A stretch of DNA of 64,000 bases from Osedax frankpressi (taxonomy: Eukaryota; Annelida; Polychaeta; Sabellida; Siboglinidae), in the NCBI GenBank assembly GCA_964035775.1, contig OZ038317.1, positions 15,261,088 through 15,325,087 on the forward strand, in the 5' to 3' direction. Each line of letters starts with the position of its first letter. Position 1 is the stretch's first letter. Below the pieces are notes generated by a model, which had not been told where the DNA came from, did no database searches, and worked only from the letters and a program-made list of their open reading frames with translations. The position numbers and the translations under genes are program-made. Below are positions 1-14,500 of this stretch, piece after piece.

Positions 1-560
1 GTCAAATTCTCATTAACCACGCCCCCTTCTATAAGAACAATTTAAATTCTCATTAACCACGCCCCCTTCTATAAGAACATGTCAAATTCTCATTAACCAC
101 GCCCCCTTCCTTAAAAACAATTTAAATTCTTGTTAACCACGCCCCCTTCCGTAAGAACAATTTAAATTATCGTTATCCACGCCCACTTCTATAAGAACAC
201 GTCAAATTCTTATTAACCACGCCCACTACTATAAGAACACGTCAAATTCTTATTAACCACGCCCCCTTCCGTAAGAACAATTTAAATTATCGTTATCCAC
301 GCCCACTTCTATAAGAACACGTCAAATTCTTATTAACCACGCCCACTACTATAAGAACACGTCAAATTCTCATTAACGACGCCCACTTCTATAAAAACAC
401 GTCAAATTCTTATTAACCACGCCCACTTCTATAAGAACATGTCAAATTCTTATTAACCACGCCCACTTCTATAAGAACATGTCAAATTCTTATTAACCAC
501 GCCCACTTCTATAAGAACATGTCAAATTCTTATTAACCACGCCCACTTCTATAAAAACAT
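1..560 (+). repeat. 40-bp minisatellite, 14 copies, with 120-bp higher-order period
   Basis: Fourteen consecutive 40-bp units beginning (G/T)T(C/T)AAATTCT and centred on TTAACCACGCCC(C/A)CTTCTAT. Units 4-6 (121-240) and 7-9 (241-360) are nearly identical as 120-bp blocks, a higher-order duplication. Every unit but those with TATCCACGCCC or TTAACGACGCCC contains CCACGCCC preceded by TAA. The array ends about 90 bp before the first receptor exon in view and continues off the left edge. Confidence 0.95.
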
Positions 561-647
561 ATCACTCTATTATTAGATTGATCATTTATATGCCATATAA
601 TGTCTTACATCTACCTTTTTCTCTACATTTGTACACTTTCAACTCAG

Positions 648-3600
648 ATGGAACTCCCCCATCTTTCAATGCCACACCTCCTACGGATAACTGTGTCTCT
701 CCGATATTCTCTCCGCGAATTGCTAATGAATTAGTTGATGACAACACATTTTTGGATCAAATTGCAGGTAAGTTTCGTCTCGTATTCATGTTTTTATTTT
801 CTCTTTCATCTTAATCACAAATTATGTTGAAAATACTGATTAAAACTGGTAATTTTATTAAAATTATAGAACATTTTTTATTTGTGTAATTAATAATAAA
901 TCATAATTAGAATAATAACAATTACATAACACTTTTGACTCGAGCATCTTTAACCTCTGATTCCAACTTCACAAACCCCTAACACCATTATCGTTTCCTC
1001 CGACATTAGCTTCGTTGAGCTATTACCCCGGTATCATTGACCTTTGAGTCCAGTCGCGTTGATCTGTGAATCTATCTTCCGTGACATACTCTTCCCTTCC
1101 CGAGCATCATCACCCCATACCTCTGCGCCATCTCTATCCGACCTTTATCATCGTTTCCCTCTGACCTCGTTTGCATTGTTCTCCAATATTTCTAGGCCTG
1201 GAAACGCCGACCCCGAAAAGTATTTCCAACGACGAGTTCCAATTTGATTTCTCAAACGAGAAGCCTCAGTGTCCTTCCAAGAACTTCTCGATTCACGGTT
1301 TCATTCAATTTACGGATTGCACGCTTTTTCCCGATTGTTCCCTCTGCGATTTCAACTTTGAACATATTTATCGTATTGATCTATTGACCTATTGACCCAT
1401 GAACTTACACCGAAGAAAAGTGCATATAATATTGGCTTAACATGCAATTCAATAATTAAAATGTACAGCGAAATTAGCTTTTATTGCGTTAATTATTTAC
1501 ATGCAATCGTTGCTGTTGATTCTAAATATATATATTGGTCATTCTAAATATAGACACTGGTCATTCTAAATATAGACATGGATTTACGTACATGTCGTGA
1601 TGACTTTTTATCTTGCAATATTTATTACTTGGCTCATTATATACCTGGAATTATCTGCAAATGTTGGGATTATGAATATTTAATTAATTATCATATTGTA
1701 AATTATTCAATTCACATAATTATATACGCATCTGGTTTATTTGATGATTGTTAGTCATTTCTTTCTTAGCTATATATTGAAATGTTATTTTTGATTTTAT
1801 TAATAGACTTTAATTTCCTATTTTCCTCACCCATTATCATTCTAATATCTTATTTATCATTTTAATAACCATGAGGCAACTTTCAAAAAAGTATCGCTAC
1901 CCTAGAAAATATGATCTATTTATAGAGATTTTATGAAAAGGTTATGCAATCAATGTAATAAATTAAAATGCAGGTGTCTAACCAGGTATAATATAAAAAT
2001 AGATTTCATTCTCTATAGAATGCTCAATTACTTTGTACTTATATTATTAATCATAGATTGTATAAAGCAGTCTTTCGATCGTATATTTGATTAAATCTCA
2101 ATTTAGATGAGTAACTTCTTTAAAAACCTCATTTTGTTGTGTTATTCCATTGTTATGCATTCTTTTAATTCACCATTTCTATCTGTCATTTTAGGAATAA
2201 TTATTTATTTATTTGTAGTATCTAATTGTAGATATTCATGGTTTAGATTTTTAATTTTAATTTTCCCTATGCTCTAGATTTATCTTAAGTTTAGATTTCT
2301 TTCAAGTTTAGATTTCTCTAAAGATTGGATTTCTCTAAAGTTTAGATTCTAAAGTCGAGATTCTATACACCATCATTAGGCATCCGTTCCAAGTCATAAC
2401 CTATATAATATCGAGATCGCCAATAGCCACTAGGTAACCTCCCACTCGTAATTGATTGACAGCTACCGATAAACTGGTGGACCCGCTGTACCGCAAACTA
2501 CTCGAATCCGAAAAACGCCAGGTGGCGCCGCCACCAACTCGTATCGTCGTTGCTCCGATGTTCTCGACGACGCGAACCGGTTCCACTTCCTGCAATCCGT
2601 CGGCGACGGCGGCCCTCGCTCAAGAATGGCCGACGTTGCCCCGAGTGCCAGCGACGGCCGCATCCGCCAACGACAACGACTTCATGTACGGCATGGCAAC
2701 GCGAGGAGGAGTAGGGGGAGGAGGAGTAGGGGGAGTAGGGGTAGGGGGAGGAGTAGGGGGAGGAGTAGGGGGAGGGGGAGCGGCGGCTGAAGGATCAACG
2801 CATCTCTTGCAAGTGGATCCGGGGATACAGGGAGTGGGTTCGGCGGCCGCTTCCCTGCACTACGCGGCTGAACCATCTCTTCACAGACAATTCGATTTCG
2901 AACGCATCAATGCCACCGGTCAGTTCGGGGTACGAAGCTTCAATTCGGGGTTCATTGCAAAACTATATAGATATTGTCAAGATTACATTAGTATAGATTA
3001 GATTTCTAAAGCATATGTTTGGTCAATTTGGTTCAAGAGTTTTGCTGTAAGGTACAGGGGTTAATTTGTAGGTTTGTTAAAGAAAACAATATCTTCCGTA
3101 CAGAAATAAAATGATTTAGAACAGAATAAGTAAATAAATAACTATATCTATTTATTATAATTATATACAAGCATTTTAACATTTTCTTGCCATTGTAAAA
3201 ATAACTGGCTAGTTGAGTTTGCTGTTCTAATTGAATTATTCTGCTACGGTTGGCTCTATCCCCATAACCTCATTTTATTAGCGGTTATGGTAATCTACGA
3301 TATACATAAATATAAATATATCGATAATAAAAAAAGAATGCCAATAATTCAAAATGCATAAATAAATACTTAGGCTGCGATAGAGTGTACAATTATTGAA
3401 CCTTTGAATTGCTAATAAAATACAAATAAAATCAAATTAGATACTTTCCTTTTAAATAATTATATACATACAACCACTTTCATTAAATAAGTATACTTAA
3501 ATTTGAACTGAATTAAATGATTTAAATCATGGTTCAATGGTTCAAATCAATTTTATAAATTTCCCAAATTCAAAATCTTTAATATTTTGTATAAACTGAA

Positions 3601-5530
3601 AATATTAAACCAAAAATATTAAAAAAAAATATTCTATGATAAACATAGATGAATACTAAATAATTGGATAAATTGTAACATCCTTTCATAAACAAATGAT
3701 ATTAAAAGAAATTGCATCATTAGTATATGGCACTGGTTTTTAAAATACCAGTTTATTATCTATTATTAGTTTAATAATTAATATTATTATATAAATACAG
3801 AGTGGGGATGTCTATAACTTATTAAATTACGTCTTCATTTTACTTAAATTATTCTATTGCAAATAGTATCCTTAAAAAATACCTTAAAAATAACTTTAAA
3901 GAAAATACATCTTCCTCGATGAATATATTAAAATAAAGTATTTTAGATTTAGTTCACTCTACTTCAATATCTTTATTTTCATAATTTATTTCAGCCAATA
4001 CAAAGTGAATATTGATTTAACAATAAATGCTTAAACCAGTAAATTGTTATTATCCAAATTTTACAATTATTATTATATGTATGCAGTAATAATATATTAA
4101 TCTATTTTTATGTATATTTCATACATTCAATAAATAATAAACTCATTAATAACTATGTGTTATTATTAAATGTAATATTGTTTATATATGTTACAGGCAT
4201 CAATATCAACATCAACATTAACAATAATAACACCGGAGTGACCTCTGCCCTAGGCCGCTGTGGTGTTACAGGTCAAACTGCTTCTGCGGCCCTGACACCT
4301 ACTCAAGTATCCCCTACCGGTTCCCAGACAAATCGCTACAGCCCTTATCCCCAACAAATGCAGTCTCAAATAGGTTTGTACTGTGGTAATGGTGTTTCTA
4401 TAAATATCATAGACTGCCTGTTTTTATTATGAATATCATAGGAAAACGTGCGTTTAATCTTGTTTCCTGTGTGCCCGGTATTCTTTTCATTAATATTCAC
4501 TAATGTTACAATAACGTAATGACATTTGGTTGTCTAATATTAAATTATTTACAAAATTAATTTAAATAAATTTACATACAGTTTTAATAAATTAATCTAG
4601 AATTATTCTAATTTCATTTATATTTTGTTTTGCAGTTTTACAAAACCGTCCCCCTTCTGTACACCACACTTCGCCACAAGGGGGAGCCACATTGACCTCT
4701 GGCTATCGTCCAATGGCATCGCCGCATACTGTAAAACCCTCTGAAGCTGCACAATATCCCGCCTCTAGTTTGTATAGCAGCTACAAATATTGAACACAAT
4801 TATTTTAGGCCTAACTGTAATAAATATTCTGTGAAAATATTATCGAAAACGAACTCAAAACTAAAAAGATATCTGATTTTTAGTATACAAATTCAAAATA
4901 CTTAGAAAATGACATTTAAAGTTTATTTAAAATTATATGATCTTTTTACATCCCTCTTGCTAGAGTCTACCTTTATAAACAATGCAATAACAATAAAAGT
5001 AAACATACCCCTTGACCTTTTAATATAAATATAAACATTGAATTTTAAACATTAATTTTGTTTTTATAAAAATCGTTAAACTATAATTTAACATTATTCA
5101 AAAATGAATGAAATTTACATAAATAATCAATTATATTTTCTGAGAGTTGACTTTTTAAAATACTTTATGTGAATGTTTTTATTCAATTTTAAAAACTGAA
5201 ATTTTAACATATAATGGAAAATTAACTAAATTATTATTTTATATAATTAAAAACATTACATTTTTCTAAAATTTCCACACACGCACCCTTATAACCAAAC
5301 TCCTAATAACCTTAAATTCCTAAGCATTCTGTCGCATAATCCCGCGAACTCCTAGCCCTATAAATCCATGACCCTGCAGATACGGTGATGGGGCAGCACC
5401 ATTCCCGGACTCACACACCCGTAGCGGAGATGATCAGCCCCCAACACCACTTAACCCCGGTACAGGAACTCTCCCCGGACACTAATGTTCAATCGTTGTC
5501 CGGATCCCAACACATGCACTACTTTAACAG
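648..5530 (+). CDS. 2DBD-NR: 2DBD-NR A/B region: six low-complexity N-terminal exons
   Basis: Exons 648-767, 1196-1297, 2463-2918, 4197-4373, 4636-4767 and 5380-5530 encode a disordered transactivation-type region of about 380 residues rich in Ser, Thr, Pro, Gln, His and Asn. The first five junctions in view are all phase 1; the last, before DBD1, is phase 2. Recognisable stretches include [14 protein letters not shown], a Gly/Val run coded by a GGAGGAGTAGGGG purine repeat at about 2700-2783, [30 protein letters not shown], and [19 protein letters not shown]. No domain is recognised, as is usual for A/B regions. The 2463-2918 exon is markedly GC-rich compared with its introns. Assignment to the receptor rests on continuous phase into the DBD1 exon (AG at 5529-5530 plus G at 6653 makes an Arg codon). 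Confidence 0.8.
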
Positions 5531-8500
5531 GTTTCGCTATTTTCCAATTCGCGTCTCGTTGGAATAATTGCTGTGAAATTAATAATTACCATTAGTTTTA
5601 GTTACGAATCCGTAAGGAGACGAATCTAGAACAATCTGTTGGCGGTCGATTTTATTTAAATAATTTAAATATTTTATCCAGTGAACTAAATTTACGGATT
5701 CTTTTTCTTATTTCGTTTATTTCTTCTGTAAGTAATAACAATGCTACCCATCTACTCTCCCAACTACTCTTCTACTCTTCTAATCACTCATCTACTCTTC
5801 TACTCACTTAACTACCCTTATTCTCACTCAACTACCCTTCTATTCATACATATATTCATTGGACTACCCTTCTACTCATACGACAACCCTTTATTCAATA
5901 AACTACCTTTCTACTCACTCAACTACTCACTCAACTACTCACTCAATTACTCTACTACTCGCCCATCTTCATCCATCGACTAATTTCTTCATTTCCACGC
6001 ATCCCTAGTAACCAACAATGGCAGAATACGAACAGAGATAATGAGTCTGGATATGCGAACCAACCGATTGCAAGGTCTGTCTCCTATGTCCAAATTCACT
6101 ATGTTCCTCTGCCTGACCATTGCGGAGTTAAGTGTACACTTTTTAATGTCGATTGCTATTCTCTTTAAGGTCTTAAATAACTTAATTCTCAATGTGAATT
6201 CAATACGCAGCTGAAACTCTTTCGAAACTCCTTTGAGTATCCAAATATAGCTCTAGTGGTGGATATTTTTAATGGGTGTTCCATACCAAACTATAACTTT
6301 CTTAATGGATATTCGTTACCCACATTTAACTCCCTTAATGGATATTCTGTACTCAACTGTGACTCTCTAGAATGTTATTCAATGCACAGCTATAACTCTT
6401 TCACTGGGTATTCAATGCCTGGGTATAATATACATCTAATGAATAGAATCTAATTTACTATTTTCTATCTTAACTAAATTCTAAATACAGTTTTTTAACT
6501 AAATATTTATTTTCTTTAAAAATCTCAAATTTGACTTTAGTATATTCGTATGTTTATGTTACATTATAATTTGTATTTAGCTTCATTGTATTTATCATAT
6601 CACTTAGTCTCGTCTTTAAACGCACCACTACCCAAAACCCATCACCGCGCAGGATCAAGACTGACATCGCGACCTCTACAACAAACACCGGACGCAATAA
6701 AGGCACCCGTAAAGGGGCGGAACCTAAGTTTGAGTGTCAGGTATGCGGTGATGTGGCGGCTGGTTTCCACTGCGGGGCTTACGTCTGCGAAGCCTGCAAG
6801 GTTAGGGGTGCGTCTTATAAGGAAAGGGCGTGGCTAGTATAAGTAGATACACGGATGAGTTGGTTAAGATGCATATGTTGTATGCATAATTTTCATAAAT
6901 TGATCAATGTATGATACCATCTTAGCATTAGAATTATTACGGATAGAAATCATTATCATAGATAGAGATATATTATTAGTCGGTCGGTGTATTTTCATTA
7001 TCGGCGTATCGCATCGTCCTTTACAGAAATTCTACCTTCGTTGTCTAAAGTACGGCAACACAATGCCTTATACGTGTCCTAAAGACAGAAGATGCCTCAT
7101 CACAAAGGAAACTCGTTCTCACTGTCAATTCTGCAGGCTGCAGAAATGTCTTCATTTAGAAATGTATAAACCAGGTATCCAAATAAAATCACATTTAAAC
7201 TAATTAATAATCACCTCATCAATATTAGTTTTGATTAATATTGATTTTAGTTACTTTATTAGTACTGCTTTATTAAATATTAATACTATTTTGGTCAATA
7301 TTGCTTTATTAAATATTACTTTATTTATATTTATATAACATTTATAACAAAATATATTTTGTGTCCTCAAGTTTCAATATTTGTAGGACGTGATGATAGT
7401 AAAACATTGAAAGTAGACTTTAAATCTATTCCCTGTAAAGTTTGCACGGCACCTTCATCTGGTTTTCATTTCGGAGCGATAACGTGCGAAGGATGTAAGG
7501 TAACTACTTAATTACTTATGAATACCTCATAATAACTACTTAATTACTTATGAATACCTCATAATACCTATTTAAATACTTATGAATACCTCATAATATC
7601 TACTTAATTACTTATTAATACCTCATATCTACTTAATTACTTATTAATGCCCCATAACATCTACTTAATTACTTATTAATACAAATTATATATTTAATAT
7701 ATTATCTATTTAATAAATTATCTATTTAATTATCTATTTAATTATCTATTTAATAAATTATCTATTTAATAAATTATCTATTTAATAAATTATCTATTTA
7801 ATAAATTATCTATTTATTAAATTATCTATTTAATAAATTATCTATTTAATAAATTATCTATTTATTAAATTATCTATTTAATAAATTATTTATTTAATAA
7901 ATTATCTATTTAATAAATTACCTATTTAATATTCCCTATTCCTCCTACATCATCGAATCCTTATTTCCCTGACCCACCTACTTTTTCTGTACCTTAAACT
8001 CCCACTCTCCTCCGACTCACACTTCACAATTGTAGGGTTTCTTTCGTCGTATGATCAAAGAGCAGCAACATCGTAAGTTCATTTGCAACAGCAATTTGAA
8101 TTGTCCTGTAAACGCTTCGAATCGAACGGCTTGTAAGAAATGTCGTTACATCAAATGTTTGCAAGTTGGCATGACTCTAGAAGGTTTTCTCATACTTTCA
8201 TATCCTCATCTACCTTTCATCTCAACCTTTCATCTCAACCTTTCATCTCAACCTTACATCTCTTCCTTTCATCTCAACCTTACATCTCTACCTTTCATGT
8301 CTTCCTTTCACGTCTTCCTTTAATTTCTTCCTTTAATCTCTACCTTACATCTCTTCCTTTTATATCTTCCTTTCATCTCTTCCTTTCATGTCTTCCTTTC
8401 ACGTCTTCCTTTAATCTCTACCTTACTCCTCTTTCTTTCATATGTTACATTTCCTTTTTCTACTTATTCTTCCCACCTCATCCGATCTCCCGATCTTCTT

Positions 8501-11500
8501 CCAGTCTTATCCTCCATCTCCCCCTCCTCTCCTGTGACCCACTTTAATTCCAGGCACTCGTCTCGGCCGCCAATCGAATTCGGTGAAACGCTCCACTCTG
8601 ATCCAGTACAGTCTCGAGGAGGCGAAACTGCAAGCTGACCAGATGGCTCAACACCCGACGCCCCTGGAGCAACAACACCAGATAACCTCTGGTCAAGCGT
8701 CCATCTCCGATGCCCAGACTGCCATGCTACCCACATCCTATGCTCCAATGGTCAATTCTAGGGTCAGTGAAATTCGATGATACTCTTAGGTGCTCGAATC
8801 ATTGCAAATTAGGTACATTATATTTGTAAGTAGTTATGTAATTAGTTATGTAAGTAGTGATATAAGTAGGTGTGTAAATAGAGATGCAAGTTATGTAATT
8901 TATATAATTAATGATGTTGATTTCGCATTAAGTGGTATTAAGTGGCATTAATTGGCATTAAGTGGCATTAAGTGGCATTTAGTGGCATTAAGTGCCATTT
9001 AGTGGCATTAAGTGGCATTAAGTGCCATAAAATGGCATTAAGTGGCATTGAGTGGCATTTAGTGGCATTAAGTGGTATTAAGTGGCATTAATTCGCAAAT
9101 AAGATGTTCTCAGTTATATTTGATCATCAACCACTATAAAGATTGTACCAAAACAAGAAATTATTGATGAGGAATTTGAGAAGATTACTGCTTCTCAATA
9201 CAATGGTTTTTATTATCTCATTTGTTTACATGCATAATATATATTAAGTTGGAGGGGTTTCTATAAAACACATACACACACACACATACATACACACACA
9301 AACACACATACACACATTCACACTACACACCTCACGCACAGATATAAAATACATATACTATACACATTACACACACACATGCAAACTACATACCTACATA
9401 CATACACTATAAACACACACACTACACACACACACAAACACACACACACAAACACAAACACACACACACAAACACACACACACAAACACAAACACACACA
9501 CACAAACACACACACACACACTACACACACACACACTACACATACATACACTATAAACACACACACTACACACACACACAAACACACACACACAAACACA
9601 AACACACACACACAAACACACACACACAAACACACACACACACACTACACACACACACTACACATACATACACTATAAACACACACACTACACACATACA
9701 AACACACACACACAAACACAAACACAAACACACACACACAAACACACACACACACACACTACACACACACACACTACACATCCATACACTATAAACACAC
9801 ACACTACACACATACAAACACACACACACACACTACACACATACAAACACACACACACACACACACTACACATACATACACTATAAACACACATACTACA
9901 CACACTATAAACACACACATACACACACTACACATACATACACTATAAACACACATACTACACACACTATAAACACACACATACACACACTACACATACA
10001 TACACTATAAACACACATACTACACACACTATAAACACACACATACACACACTACACATACATACACTATAAACACACATACTACACACACTATAAACAC
10101 ACACATATATTCACATAATCAAAATTAATTTCGACATAATTTGCTACCTACCTTTTTATTTATTATCTAAAAACCCAAACCAAACCTACACTAAATCTAT
10201 TCTATACACACTTACATCTATACTACACCCATATACTTACACCAAAGCATTGACCTATATATAAACCTTGACCTATACTTAACCCTAGAGACCTACACTT
10301 ATCTCTATATACCTATACCTATCGCAACACCTAGAACTACATCTAACCCCATTTCTAACCCTACTTCTAACTCTATAGACCGTAACTCGACTCTTAACCT
10401 CGATGAAGATTCCATTCGTGACCTTTGTTTTGCAAGCACTCAGTTGGACTCTAGCGGAGGTGACAGTCTGCCAAGTGTGGTTTGTTATCTTTGTTTGTTT
10501 CACTATTATTAAGTATTGTGTCGCCTTGGTATGGACTTAGTATGTACTTACTATGGACTTAGTATGTACTTTGTATGGACTTAGTATGGACTTAGTATGT
10601 ACTTAGTATGTACTTAGTATGTACTTAGTATGGACTTAGTATGTACTTAGTATGTACTTAGTATGTACTTAGTATGTACTTAGTATGGACTTAGTATAGC
10701 TAAGTATGGACTTAGTATGTACTTAGTATGTACTTAGTATGTACTTAGTATGTACTTAGTATGTACTTGGTATGGACTTAGTATGTACTTAGTATAGCTT
10801 TCCAAACATAATAAATCTTATTTAATTCACTCTTAAAGAGATAAAAGGACATTTATTATATTTCTATATTTATTATATTTCTAAATTTCTATATTTCTTT
10901 ATTTTCTATAATTTTATTACTCTATTATACTATTATAACCTAAATTATTTGATATTTATAATATGACATTATACCTTTTATTTCTTTATTTATAATCTTT
11001 AGATTCCTCAAATTCTTCAATTTCATTTCATTTTAAATTTGTTATAGTAAATATATTAATATATTATTATATAATCTGTAATATCTATAATATGAACTTT
11101 ATATATAGATATAGATATATATTTATATCATATGTGAAGGTATCTAGAGACTTTTCCCAATATTTCACATCTTAGCACTACGAAGGTCTAGCTGCACCCT
11201 AAAATATTTATACCCCTATCAGGACTAACACTTAACCCCTATAATTCACGAATCCTCTGACCTTGACCTCTATCCGCAGTTGGCTTACCCTTCACGCAGT
11301 CGCAGCAATAGCATTGGAACTGCAATAACAAATTCTTTGAACTCCTTATTGATTCCTGTCTCTCAGAATACCCAGGAACCTGTAAATGAGCTCAGCATAC
11401 TGACATCGTATGAACAGGTTTGTCATGTGTAGATCTAGATTTGTGTAAGTGTAGTGTAGGTGTAGTCCAGTGTAGTGGAGGAGTAGTGGAAATGTAGTGG

Positions 11501-14500
11501 AAGTGTAATGGAGATGTAGTATATGTGTAGGTGTAGGGTAGGTGTAGGTGTAGTATAGGTGTAGTATAGGTGTAGTGTAGGTGTAGTGTAGGTGTAGTGT
11601 AGGTGTAGTGTAGGTGTAGTGTAGGTCAAATAAATCAATCGTTACTCAAATCAAATAAATATAGGAATTGTGGTAAAAGAGAATGTATTATGATAATTAA
11701 ATTATAGGATTTATTGATATCAATAATTTTACATTGTTATCAAATGGCCTGGATTAATTGTAGATGGTTTTACTTTCGTTTTTCCAAATATTTTATAAAT
11801 TATTCTGAAAATTAGCTGAATAATTTGTTTTTAAAAAGTGTTTGTATGGTTTTACATTTGTTAAGTTTTCATTTAGACAGCAAATTGTTTGTCAAAAGAC
11901 TATTTCCTAATACTATTTATTCTTGATTACAATAATATTAGGTAAAGTAATAAAAAATGACTATATAATTATTATATCTACTTTACTAAACATTACTATA
12001 TAGTAATATTTAATAAAGTATATATAATATTAAGTAAATAAAGTAATATTAATTAAGTAAAATAATAATAAGTAAAGTAATAATTAAGTTAGAAAAATAA
12101 TATTAAATATAGTAATGTTAAGTAAATAATATTAAGTAAGTAATAATTAAGTTAGGTAATAATTAAGTATAATAATTGTACTAGATATATCATTTAAAAG
12201 GTTTTTTATATCATTTTATTTGATTATTTTAAAAATAATAATGCTAAATCAGCAAATCTAGATATATTGACTTTATTATCATTGCGTCAATTCCCATATC
12301 ATTACATCGCTACTTATACAACATAGTATTTCTTCACTTTCAGCCGACCATTTGCAACGACACCTCGGAACTCATGGTCACTCGGCAGCCGTCGTTGACC
12401 AGCCCCGGGTCCGGCCTACGCGTATCTGTAGCTGCGGCCGCCCTGCCCGCCGACACTCTGACCACGCCCACGCCGCAACTGACGCCGCAACTAACGCCAC
12501 AACTAACGCCACAACTGACCGCTACGCTCGCCGCCGACAGCGTTCACGCGTGCGACGTAGGCCTGCCGTCGTGGCCGCAACACCAAGCCTCGTCCGCGAC
12601 CCCCGACCCCAAACACCGTCCGGCCGGACGCAACGCGAGTCCCGGCAACAGCGACGAGGAAGAGGCGAGGAATGCAAACGACGACGCGCTGATCGCTGAC
12701 CCGGAACGTCTCGCCATTCACCTTGTCGCGAGCTACAGAGAGTTGCAGTCCATTCTAACCAGGGTTTGTAAATGTTTATCGTAAAATCGGGATATTAAAT
12801 TATATGCAGATTTTTTATTATGAACGAACAATTTGTGTCGGATTTTTTAGCAACTCAAATTGTAATATATTTTTAATGCAATTGTTAATAATAGGTTGCT
12901 ATTATTTGCTATTATTGTTAATAACGGATACAGTATTGTTTATCTCAATAATGTCTTCTCAATATTCCTCATTGTCCCTCATCTTATTCAGTCTCCTCAA
13001 CAAAACGAATTCAAACCGACCAACGATCTCTCGAGTATTTGGAACATCGCGGCTCAAGCCTTTCTACACCACGTGAAATGTATTCTGAAATTCATTAAGA
13101 AAGTACCTGGTAAGTGAAACTTTACTTAGGAATAAAAATGTTCATTTCCAACTCAAGTTTACTTCAATTAAATACTTTCCTAAATTAACTTCCGCCAAAA
13201 CATTATTTTATACTAATTTAAATATTATAATATAAATTAGACTGAAATTAATTACGAATGTAGTCTAAACAATGATTATAATGCAGTAATTACGATATAA
13301 TGAGTTTGCTATAAGGATTACGATGTAACTTATTAATGACGACGATGAAAGTATTGTTGCTTTTGCTTCACATTTACACCGCACTCTCTCTTTTTCCGAG
13401 GTTTTCGTAAGCTGCCGATGTCCGACCAAATCAAATTAGTTCAGGAATCCACCTACCCCCTGTCGCTGTTATTCCATGCACAGTACTACGATATGCAATC
13501 TGGAGAATACCACTGGTTTAATATCAATGCAGAGGAACGTAACCTGGTTAGTGGCTGGATAGTGGCTGGTTAGTGGCTTGTTAGTGGCTGGTTAGTGGCT
13601 GGTTAGTGGCTGGTTAATGGCTGGTTAGTGGCTGGTTAGTGGTTGGTTAGTGGCTAGTTAGTGGCTGATTAGTGGCTGGTTAGTGGCTGGTTAGTGGCTG
13701 ATTAGTGGCTGGTTAGTGGCTGATTAGTGGCTGGTTAGTGGCTGGTTAGTGGCTGGTTAGTGGCTGATTAGTGGCTGGTTAGTGGCTGGTTAGTGGCTGG
13801 TTAGTGGCTGGTTAGTGGCTGGTTAGTGGCTGGTTAGTGGCTGGTTAGTGGCTGGTTAGTGGCTGGTTAGTGGCTGGTTAGTGGCTGGTTAGTGGCTGGT
13901 TAGTGGCTGGTTAGTGGCTGGTTAGTGGCTGGTTAGTGGCTGGTTAGTGGCTGGTTAGTGGCTGGTTAGTAGCTAGTTAGTGGCTGGTTAGTGGCTGGTT
14001 AGTGGCTGGTTAGTGACTGGTTAGTAGCTAGTTAGTGGCTGGTTAGTGGCTGGTTAGTGGCTGGTTAGTGGCTGGTTAGTGGCTGGTTAGTGACTGGTTA
14101 GTGGCTGGTTAGTGGCTGGTTAGTGGCTGGTTAGTGGCTGGTTAGTGGCTGGTTAGTGGCTGGTTAGTGACTGGTTAGTAGCTAGTTAGTGGCTGGTTAG
14201 TGGCTGGTTAGTGACTGGTTAGTAGCTAGTTAGTGGCTGGTTAGTGGCTGGTTAGTGGCTGGTTAGTGGCTGGTTAGTGGCTGGTTAGTGGCTGGTTAGT
14301 GGCTGGTTAGTGGCTGGTTAGTGGCTGGTTAGTGACTGGTTAGTAGCTAGTTAGTGGCTGGTTAGTGGCTGGTTAGTGACTGGTTAGTAGCTAGTTAGTG
14401 GCTGGTTAGTGGCTGGTTAGTGGCTGGTTAGTGACTGGTTAGTGGCTGGTTAGTGGCTGGTTAGTGGCTGGTTAGTGGCTGGTTAGTGGCTGGTTAGTGG

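Noticed and set aside
1-560. CRISPR-like array of regular 40-bp repeats
   Set aside because: The units are contiguous, with no unique spacers, and the window is clearly eukaryotic. It is a minisatellite.
3525-3560. GGTTCAATGGTTCAAATC, resembling a tRNA T-arm
   Set aside because: No cloverleaf can be drawn around it; the flanks are plain AT-rich intron.
9318-10108. Cys/Val- and Thr/His-rich open frames on both strands
   Set aside because: These are the (CA)n satellite; there are no splice borders or family similarity.
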